From: Patescibacteria group bacterium
Lineage (GTDB): Bacteria > Patescibacteriota > Dojkabacteria > SC72 > T1SED10-24
NCBI GenBank assembly: GCA_007136035.1
Contig: SLHS01000014.1
Span: 1 to 5,808, forward strand
Reading direction: 5' to 3'
Length of the DNA stretch: 5,808 nt
Shown here: positions 1-5,483 of the stretch, piece after piece
Position numbering within the stretch: position 1 is the first letter of the stretch
Layout of the letters: every line of letters starts with the position of its first letter
Notes under the pieces: model-generated
The model's database searches: none
Seen by the model: the letters and a program-made list of their open reading frames with translations, nothing else
What the model was told of the DNA's origin: nothing
Translations under genes and position numbers: made by a program

Positions 1-414
1 AACACCCTCTTGCTCTATTATTTCTACACCATATCTTAAATTAGAATCTTCTATTCTTCTGGTTTCAAAGGGTATTTTCACTACCTCTTCAGAGAAACCC
101 CGGTTAACTAAAATCACCCTTATAATTTCCTTGTCCTTGATTTCATAATCCAATGAAGGGAGAATGATGTCTTGTTCTGAATATTCAATTTCGTAGTAAT
201 CTAAAATATCGATCACATTTTTTTCGTATGTTAGTAAATCTATTCTTTCATCTGCATATATTAGGCTTACTCTCTTTGGTGGGAAAATATGTATAGTACT
301 GCTATCTTCTTCTAGAGAATATGCGAACCCTGTTAGAAGAATTAATGACAGAAGAGATATGAAAAAGTTTTTTACAGAAGATTTTCTCTCTAAGAAGGAG
401 AAAATATATTTCAT
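1..414 (-). CDS. Exported DUF348 (YabE-like) and G5-domain protein, 3' end beyond window
   Basis: The minus strand reads open from an ATG at 414-412 to the window edge, giving 138 residues with no stop, so the C-terminus is missing. Residues 1-13 are a short cytoplasmic stretch with K11 and K15 nearby. Residues 16-33 (FFISLLSLILLTGFAYS) form a hydrophobic signal peptide or membrane anchor. Residues 48-95 (start KRVSLIYADE, later ILPSLDYEIKD) look like the DUF348/YabE ubiquitin-like fold, whose hallmark is a conserved P-S-L-D turn. Residues 97 onward (RVILVNRGF, then KIPFETRRIEDSNL and VEIIEQEGV) match the start of a G5 domain, with its typical I-P-F-E-T motif. In known families DUF348 plus G5 sits ahead of a cell-wall hydrolase such as Rpf or a 3D domain; which catalytic part follows here cannot be seen. 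It likely acts at the cell surface on peptidoglycan. It is transcribed away from the TPR lipoprotein gene. No Shine-Dalgarno site precedes the ATG. Confidence 0.8.
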   Translation of the reverse strand, partial: MKYIFSFLERKSSVKNFFISLLSLILLTGFAYSLEEDSSTIHIFPPKRVSLIYADERIDLLTYEKNVIDILDYYEIEYSEQDIILPSLDYEIKDKEIIRVILVNRGFSEEVVKIPFETRRIEDSNLRYGVEIIEQEGV

Positions 415-475
415 TGTAAATTATTAAAAGATTATTCCTACTGAACTTGAACTCTAGCAGTATAGGATGGAAAAC

Positions 476-503
476 ATTATAGCATTTGATTGACTAATGT
501 CCA
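476..503 (-). promoter_or_regulatory. Sigma70-type promoter with extended -10 for the DUF348-G5 gene
   Basis: On the minus strand a perfect TATAAT lies at 481-476, preceded by TGC (484-482), which makes an extended -10. A TGGACA -35 (5 of 6 consensus) lies at 503-498, with a 16-base spacer. The predicted start is near 469, leaving a leader of about 55 bases before the ATG at 414. The elements are read directly; activity is inferred. Confidence 0.7.
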
Positions 504-518
504 GTCTACAAGTATTAT
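490..518 (+). promoter_or_regulatory. Sigma70-type promoter for the TPR lipoprotein gene
   Basis: TTGACT (490-495) and TATTAT (513-518) are separated by exactly 17 bases, each 5 of 6 to consensus. The predicted transcription start is near 525, about 27 bases before the ATG at 552. The -35 lies inside the spacer of the opposing minus-strand promoter, so polymerase probably cannot occupy both at once. Confidence 0.7.
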
Positions 519-551
519 CTTTGTATGGTATTAAATTTATGAAAAAATATT

Positions 552-1943
552 ATGAAATCTAGACTGCTTTTATATATATCTGTTTTTCTTTTCTCTGTGT
601 TTTTTTTAACGGGTTGTACAAGTAATGAAGATAAAAATATTTCAAATGATTTGACTGAGGAAGGTTTGGAACTTTACGAAGAGAGATACTACAGGGAAGC
701 TATGGATAAGTTTGTTGAGGCTTTAGAAAAATATCCAAGCAATTTTGAAGCATATGTTGGCTTGGCAAATATACTTTTGGACAAAGGTTTTTTTGAAGAA
801 GTTGAAGAATTAGCGAGTGAAGCCTCTATGCGAGTGGGTAATACTCAGACAGCAGTAATATATTCAATGATAGGTGAAAAGTATTATGATGTTGGGAAAT
901 ATGAAAAATCTAAAGAAATTTTTGAAAAGGCAGTACGTGCAGATAGTAACCATGAAAGAGGTTGGGTTGGATTGGCTGGAGCAAATATATGGTTGGGTGA
1001 TATACGTGAGGCTAGCAGAGTCCTAGGTAATAAAGGTGAGAGTGATGAATTTTTACTCTTGTATTCTTTCTTGGCTCTTGATGATTGGGATAAAGGTTTA
1101 AATAAGGTGCGTGAAATTGAAGAAGATTCTTTGAGAGAACGAATGGAAGAGATATATGCAATAGATGATGAGGATGTTTTATACAAAAACACTTCTCTTG
1201 CAAGAGAATATATAAATGCTGGTTATCCTTTTTTGGCAATAGAGTTACTAGATAAACAGGATGAAGAAATAGAGCAATATCCAGAGGGGCAATATTTTTT
1301 GGGAAGAGCGTATCTTGATTATGGTAATTATGAAAAAGCTATAGAAAAATTAAATGCAGCTTTGATGCTTGATATTGATGATGAGAACGTTTATATCAGT
1401 CTAGCCAGGGCAAATTTGTTTAACAATAATACAGAGCGAGCCCTAGATGCTTATGAGAATGTAATTTCCACAACAAATTTAGATTTTCTCAAGGAGTATA
1501 TTAATGTTTTACTTGGCAATGATATGAAAAACAAAGCTCAAACTACATTGATTGATTTATTGGATGAAGAAGATATATTTGGGTTGAATATTATGTTAGT
1601 GAAAGTTTACTATGAATGCGGTGAGTTAAATAAGATGGGAGAGCTTCTAACAAAGCTTGATGAAGAAACTAATCTTACACAAGCAGAGACCAAAGATTTA
1701 AAAAGATATAAAATCCTTTATGCTCTAGAGGATATAGTGGATGAAGTAGAGTTGGACGGCTTGATAGAAAGATATTCTGTTTTTGATAGATATAATCCAG
1801 TAATTTATTTGTTTAAAGGCAAATTGTTCAAGCATCAAGAAGAAATATTAAAAGCTCAAGAGTCTTTTGAAAGAGCTATAGAACTAGATTTGCAAAGTGA
1901 TGTTGCTAAGCAGGCTCAGAAATTGTTGGCGAGTATGAATTAA
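552..1943 (+). CDS. TPR-repeat lipoprotein
   Basis: This 463-residue protein starts with a lipoprotein signal: charged K2 and R4, a hydrophobic run 5-19, and the lipobox L-T-G-C with Cys22 as the lipidation site. It should therefore be anchored on the outer face of the cytoplasmic membrane. The rest is almost all helical pairs of the tetratricopeptide type. The clearest repeats are at about 34-63, 64-97, 102-135 (with YDVGKYEKSKEIFEKAV), 245-276 (YLDYGNYEKAIEKLNAAL), 277-310 and 415-448 (AQESFERAIELD). Less regular helical repeats fill the middle. TPR proteins are protein-protein scaffolds; no catalytic domain is visible and the partner is unknown. The mature part is acidic. No good Shine-Dalgarno precedes the ATG, and a short out-of-frame ATG lies 13 bases upstream. 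Its divergent neighbour is also an exported protein, which hints at an envelope role. It is not obviously part of the translation operon, because fusA has its own promoter. Confidence 0.85.
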   Translation: MKSRLLLYISVFLFSVFFLTGCTSNEDKNISNDLTEEGLELYEERYYREAMDKFVEALEKYPSNFEAYVGLANILLDKGFFEEVEELASEASMRVGNTQTAVIYSMIGEKYYDVGKYEKSKEIFEKAVRADSNHERGWVGLAGANIWLGDIREASRVLGNKGESDEFLLLYSFLALDDWDKGLNKVREIEEDSLRERMEEIYAIDDEDVLYKNTSLAREYINAGYPFLAIELLDKQDEEIEQYPEGQYFLGRAYLDYGNYEKAIEKLNAALMLDIDDENVYISLARANLFNNNTERALDAYENVISTTNLDFLKEYINVLLGNDMKNKAQTTLIDLLDEEDIFGLNIMLVKVYYECGELNKMGELLTKLDEETNLTQAETKDLKRYKILYALEDIVDEVELDGLIERYSVFDRYNPVIYLFKGKLFKHQEEILKAQESFERAIELDLQSDVAKQAQKLLASMN

Positions 1944-1954
1944 TCTGCTATAAT
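1926..1954 (+). promoter_or_regulatory. Extended -10 promoter driving fusA
   Basis: A perfect TATAAT at 1949-1954 is preceded by TGC (1946-1948), giving the same TGCTATAAT as the minus-strand promoter at 484-476. A TTGGCG -35 (4 of 6) lies 17 bases upstream at 1926-1931, inside the last codons of the TPR gene. The predicted start is near 1961, giving a leader of about 60 bases before fusA. It lets the elongation factor genes be expressed independently of the lipoprotein. Confidence 0.7.
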
Positions 1955-2012
1955 AACCCTTGTTTCTGAATTCGATAAAAATATTTCAGAGCTTCTTACT
2001 AATTTAATTATT

Positions 2013-2017
2013 TAGGA
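2013..2017 (+). promoter_or_regulatory. Weak Shine-Dalgarno site of fusA
   Basis: TAGGA lies 6 bases before the ATG at 2024. It is the only recognisable Shine-Dalgarno-like site at a correct distance from any start in the window, and it is short. Confidence 0.45.
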
Positions 2018-2023
2018 CTTTTT

Positions 2024-4120
2024 ATGGCAACAATTAGTTACAATGTCAAATTTGATTTTGATAAGATTCGTAATATAGGTATTATTGCACACATAGATGC
2101 TGGTAAAACTACTACTACTGAAAGATTACTTTACTTCACAGGTCAAAAACATAAAATAGGAGAAGTTCATGAGGGAGAATCAACTACAGACTTTATGGAT
2201 CAAGAAAAAGAAAGAGGTATTACAATAATGTCTGCAGCTGTTACTTGCTTTTGGAAATATAACGGTGAAGATTATAGAATTAATATCATAGATACTCCAG
2301 GACATGTTGATTTCACAGCAGAGGTAGAGAGGTCGCTGAGAGTTTTAGACGGAGCTGCAGTAATATTTGATGGTAAGATGGGAGTTGAACCACAGTCAGA
2401 AACTGTTTGGAGGCAAGCTACAAAATATAATGTCCCGAGAATATGTTTTGCAAACAAACTCAACCTTTTGGGTGGTGATTTTAAAATGACTTTGGAATCT
2501 ATTAAGGAAAGACTTACACCAAACGCTGTTGCTCTTTGGTTGCCTATTGGTCGTGAGACTGCACTTAGAGGTTTTGTAGATTTACTTAAGGAAAAAGCAT
2601 ACACATACAAATCCATTGAAGACAAAGAACTGACGGAGGAAGATATTCCGGAAGATATGAAGGTTGATGTTGCTAAATATCGAGAGGAGTTAATTGAAAA
2701 AATTGCTGAACAAGATGACGAGTTAATGACAAAATATTTAGATGGAGAAGAATTAACTTATGAAGAGATGCTTGATGGTTTGAGAAAAGGGACTTTGTCA
2801 GCAAATTTGTTCCCTGTTATGGCAGGTGATTCTAGATCTCCAGTGGTTGTGAAATTTTTGGACATGGTTATTCAATGCCTCCCCTCCCCTGTAGATGTAA
2901 ATGCTGTTGAAGGTATTGACCCTAAAACTGAGGAAGAAATTGTTAGAAAGACAAATGAAGATGATCCATTTGCTGCATTAGTTTTTAAAATAGTTAATGA
3001 TCCACACATAGGTAATCTCTCATATATTAGAATATATTCTGGTCAAGTAAAGGCAGGCTCTTATGTTTACAACTCAACCAAACAGATAAAAGAAAGAGTA
3101 GGTCGTCTACTCTTAATGCATGCAAACGACAGAGAGGAAGCAGATTCTCTTAGAGCTGGTGATATAGGTGCTGTTGTTGGGTTGAAAGACTCTGTAACTG
3201 GTGATACTTTGTGTGATCAGAGTGATCCTGTAATTTTAGAACAGATTCAGTTCTCTGAACCTGTAGTGTCCCAAGCTGTTGAGCCTGTTACAAAATCAGA
3301 TGAAGAAAAACTAAGTCTTGCTTTGGCTCGACTAATGAAAGAAGACCCTACTTTTAAAGTAGAGTCCAATATTGAAACTGGTCAAACAGTTATTTCAGGT
3401 ATGGGTGAGCTTCATCTAGAAATTTTAATAGATAGACTAAAAAGGGAATTTAAGGTAGAAGCAAATGTTGGTGTACCTCAAGTGGCCTACAAAGAAACTA
3501 TTAAATTGGAAGTAGAATCTGAAGGTCGTTATGTTAAACAGTCTGGAGGTAGAGGACAATATGGACATTGTTATCTACGTATTACTCCAAATGAAAGAGG
3601 TGAAGGCTTTGAATTTATCAATTCAATCAAGGGAGGTGCTATACCGCGTGAATTTATACCAGCAATAGAAAAGGGAGTTCAAGAAGCCTTGATGGCAGGT
3701 GTTGTAGCAGGTTATCCCGTAATTGATTTGAAGGTTGAAGTATATGACGGCTCCTTTCATGAAGTTGATTCCTCTGAGGCTGCTTTTAAAGTTGCTGGTT
3801 CTATGGCTTTCAAGGAGGGTTGTAAAAGAGCAAACCCAGTTTTGCTTGAACCAATAATGTCTGTAGAAGTTATTGCACCAGAAAAATTTGTTGGTGATGT
3901 AACAGGGTCACTTAGTAGCAAGAGGGGAATTATCAAGAAAACTGAAACAAGAGGTGATCTTCATGTTATCTCAGCAGATGCGCCATTAGCTGAATTATTT
4001 GGTTATACAACACAATTGAGGTCTATTACTAGTGGAAGAGGTAATGCAACGATGGAGATGTCTCACTTTGCTGAAGTTCCTAAAAATGTAGTTGAAGAAA
4101 TTGTTGCAAAAAAGTCTTAA
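2024..4120 (+). CDS. fusA: Elongation factor G with atypical guanine-recognition motifs
   Basis: EF-G is the translocase that moves tRNA and mRNA through the ribosome, and with RRF it splits ribosomes. The 698-residue length is normal. G1 is AHIDAGKT (22-29), switch I carries ERGITI (63-68) and G3 is DTPGH (90-94); all are canonical. Domain II starts around 300. Domain III has the usual SGMGELHLEI (458-467). Domain IV keeps SGGRGQYGH (507-515) and the tip loop FHEVDSSE (578-585), whose H579 matches the functional loop histidine. Domain V ends with MFGY-like LFGY and TQLRS. Two base-binding motifs are abnormal. G4, normally NKMD, is N144-K145-L146-N147, losing the Asp. G5, normally GSA, is G268-D269-S270, and the following K-N-K-G stretch is rebuilt and one residue shorter. 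In domain V the usual GDLS is GSLS (S629). The intact frame and conserved core argue against a pseudogene. The Met at 2024 gives the standard N-terminal length. tuf follows after 127 bases. Confidence 0.97.
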   Translation: MATISYNVKFDFDKIRNIGIIAHIDAGKTTTTERLLYFTGQKHKIGEVHEGESTTDFMDQEKERGITIMSAAVTCFWKYNGEDYRINIIDTPGHVDFTAEVERSLRVLDGAAVIFDGKMGVEPQSETVWRQATKYNVPRICFANKLNLLGGDFKMTLESIKERLTPNAVALWLPIGRETALRGFVDLLKEKAYTYKSIEDKELTEEDIPEDMKVDVAKYREELIEKIAEQDDELMTKYLDGEELTYEEMLDGLRKGTLSANLFPVMAGDSRSPVVVKFLDMVIQCLPSPVDVNAVEGIDPKTEEEIVRKTNEDDPFAALVFKIVNDPHIGNLSYIRIYSGQVKAGSYVYNSTKQIKERVGRLLLMHANDREEADSLRAGDIGAVVGLKDSVTGDTLCDQSDPVILEQIQFSEPVVSQAVEPVTKSDEEKLSLALARLMKEDPTFKVESNIETGQTVISGMGELHLEILIDRLKREFKVEANVGVPQVAYKETIKLEVESEGRYVKQSGGRGQYGHCYLRITPNERGEGFEFINSIKGGAIPREFIPAIEKGVQEALMAGVVAGYPVIDLKVEVYDGSFHEVDSSEAAFKVAGSMAFKEGCKRANPVLLEPIMSVEVIAPEKFVGDVTGSLSSKRGIIKKTETRGDLHVISADAPLAELFGYTTQLRSITSGRGNATMEMSHFAEVPKNVVEEIVAKKS

Positions 4121-4128
4121 AAAGACTT
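4112..4128 (+). repeat. Small inverted repeat across the fusA stop codon
   Basis: AAGTCTT (4112-4118) and AAGACTT (4122-4128) form a 7-base-pair stem with a 3-base loop that includes part of the stop codon. It is AT-rich and no T-run follows, so it is unlikely to terminate transcription by itself. It may slow 3' decay or processing of the fusA message. Confidence 0.35.
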
Positions 4129-4174
4129 GAAACAAAAGAAAAATTTTGATAACATACCTCCAGTTTGTTTCCTA

Positions 4175-4204
4175 TTGGAAAAATGATAAGGAATATTGTA
4201 AAAT
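4175..4204 (+). promoter_or_regulatory. Candidate promoter for tuf
   Basis: TTGGAA (4175-4180, 4 of 6) and TAAAAT (4199-4204, 5 of 6) are 18 bases apart in the 127-base gap between fusA and tuf. A start near 4211 would give a leader of about 37 bases. In such AT-rich DNA a match of this quality can occur by chance. A dedicated tuf promoter would suit the need for much more EF-Tu than EF-G. Confidence 0.4.
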
Positions 4205-4247
4205 AAACTTTATCTTTAAATAATTAAATTTTTTATATTTTTTTAAA

Positions 4248-5417
4248 ATGGCAGGTAAATTTGAAAGAACAAAGCCTCATATAAATATTGGTACCCTTGG
4301 TCATATTGATCACGGGAAGACCACTTTGATTAGAGGTGTCTTAAGTGTTTTCGCAAACGACCCAGCGAAAATGATAGACAAACTTGACAAGGACCCTATG
4401 TCGAGACAGAAGAGTATTACTATTGCAGTCGCTCATGTTGAGTTTGAGACTGAAAATAGGCATTATGCTTTGGTTGACTGTCCTGGGCACAAGGATTATG
4501 TTAAGAACATGATTACTGGTGCTGCTCAGATGGATGGTGCAATTTTGGTTGTTTCATCTGCAGATGGTGCTATGCCTCAGACAAGAGAGCACATCCTTCT
4601 AGCAAAGCAAGTAGGTGTACCTAAGGTTCTTGTTTATATAAATACTTTTGGTGAAACAGATGATGAAATCTTAGAATTGATTAAGTCAGATGTTCAAGAG
4701 CTTCTAGATAAGTATGGTTATGACAAGGATTGTCCAATAATTGTAGGAGATGCTTTGAAAGCAGAAAAAGGTGAAGATGAAGGTTTGGAGTCTGTGAAAG
4801 AGTTGATGAAAGCGGTAGATGAATACATCCCAGAGCCTGAAAGACCTATTGATCAAGATTTCTTGATGCCAATTGAAGACGTTTTCTCAATAGAAGGAAG
4901 AGGAACAGTTGTAACAGGTAGAATTGAAAGAGGAAAAGTTAAAGTTGGTGAGGAAGTAGATGTTTTGGGTATGGGTAGAAAAGATCAGGTTACTGCTGTA
5001 ACAGGTGTGGAAATGTTCAATAAATCATTGGATGAGGGACTTGCAGGAGATAATGTAGGAATTCTACTTCGAGGATTTAAAAGGGAAGATGTAGAAAGAG
5101 GGCAAGTTTTGGCTAAAAAGGGAAGTATTAAGACTCACACGGAATTTACAGCAGAAATATATGTTTTAAATAAAGAAGAAGGTGGACGACATACTCCTTT
5201 CGTTAGTGGTTACAAACCACAGTTCTATATCAGAACGGCTGATGTGACAGGAGAAGTTCAGTTGAAAGAAGGTGTAGAAATGGTAATGCCTGGAGATAAT
5301 ACTGAGGTTACCATCAAGCTATTGGCTCCAGTAGCTATTGAAAAAGGTTTGAATTTTGCAATTCGAGAAGGAGGACAAACAGTAGGTAAGGGTGTAATCA
5401 CTGAAATTGTTAAGTAA
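4248..5417 (+). CDS. tuf: Elongation factor Tu with highly atypical G4, G5 and switch I
   Basis: EF-Tu carries aminoacyl-tRNA to the ribosomal A site. The 389 residues align end to end with bacterial EF-Tu (about 393-400), starting MAGKFERTKPH like the E. coli protein. G1 is GHIDHGKT (18-25) and G3 is DCPGH (77-81), with catalytic H81. Domain 2 (about 200-295) keeps GRGTVVTGRIERG and GVEMF; domain 3 (about 296-389) keeps GGRHTPF and GVEMVMPGDN. Odd points are all in the GTPase domain or the tRNA face. G4 NKCD is N132-T133-F134-G135, so the Lys and the base-reading Asp are lost. G5 GSA is G167-D168-A169. Switch I RGITINT is KSITIAV (55-61), keeping the Mg-binding Thr (T58), and the switch I region is about 3 residues shorter. 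A Lys (K82) follows the catalytic His where bacteria usually have Ala. GVEMFRK becomes GVEMFNK, and DEGR becomes DEGL. No Shine-Dalgarno precedes the ATG. The gene is uninterrupted and sits between fusA and rpsJ as the housekeeping tuf normally does. Confidence 0.96.
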   Translation: MAGKFERTKPHINIGTLGHIDHGKTTLIRGVLSVFANDPAKMIDKLDKDPMSRQKSITIAVAHVEFETENRHYALVDCPGHKDYVKNMITGAAQMDGAILVVSSADGAMPQTREHILLAKQVGVPKVLVYINTFGETDDEILELIKSDVQELLDKYGYDKDCPIIVGDALKAEKGEDEGLESVKELMKAVDEYIPEPERPIDQDFLMPIEDVFSIEGRGTVVTGRIERGKVKVGEEVDVLGMGRKDQVTAVTGVEMFNKSLDEGLAGDNVGILLRGFKREDVERGQVLAKKGSIKTHTEFTAEIYVLNKEEGGRHTPFVSGYKPQFYIRTADVTGEVQLKEGVEMVMPGDNTEVTIKLLAPVAIEKGLNFAIREGGQTVGKGVITEIVK

Positions 5418-5427
5418 TATTTAGAAA

Positions 5428-5449
5428 AGGAGGGGTTAAATCCCCTCCT
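5428..5449 (+). terminator. GC-rich hairpin between tuf and rpsJ, likely terminator or attenuator
   Basis: AGGAGGGG (5428-5435) and CCCCTCCT (5442-5449) form a perfect 8-base-pair stem with a TTAAAT loop, the most GC-rich structure in the window. It is followed by CTTCTT, an imperfect T-run, so partial termination is more likely than complete termination. It starts 10 bases after the tuf stop and would lower rpsJ expression relative to tuf. No convincing promoter lies between it and rpsJ, so rpsJ probably depends on read-through. The left arm contains a perfect AGGAGG Shine-Dalgarno core, but no start codon lies at the right distance. Confidence 0.6.
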
Positions 5450-5483
5450 CTTCTTAGGTTTAATTTTAGCTCTTTATTTTAAA

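Noticed and set aside
459..464. Second -10 (TATACT, minus strand) for the DUF348-G5 gene
   Set aside because: No matching -35 at the right distance; the TATAAT at 481-476 is much better supported.
884..1239. Minus-strand open frames within the TPR gene
   Set aside because: They lie fully inside a well-supported gene, are rich in Ser and Leu as expected from the antisense of an acidic helical protein, and show no domain or start signals.
1965..1990. Hairpin TCTGAA / TTCAGA in the fusA leader as terminator of the TPR gene
   Set aside because: Only 6 base pairs, AT-rich, with a 14-base loop and no T-run after it.
2272..2625. Minus-strand open frame of 117 codons inside fusA
   Set aside because: It is antisense to the conserved GTPase domain and has no recognisable protein features.
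4146..4151. TTGATA as a -35 element for tuf
   Set aside because: No -10-like sequence lies 15-19 bases downstream.
4168..4181. Inverted repeat TTTCC / GGAAA upstream of tuf as an operator or terminator
   Set aside because: Five base pairs with a 4-base loop is expected by chance in such AT-rich DNA.
4641..4652. Sequencing error or local frameshift as the cause of NTFG in EF-Tu
   Set aside because: The residues on both sides align in frame to EF-Tu, no compensating indel is evident, and matching changes in G5 and in EF-G make an artefact unlikely.
2024..5417. Degenerate or specialised paralogue copies of fusA and tuf
   Set aside because: Both are full length, with conserved P-loops, switch II, domain IV tip and C-terminal domains, and they sit in the housekeeping position before rpsJ. 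A second copy elsewhere cannot be excluded from this window.
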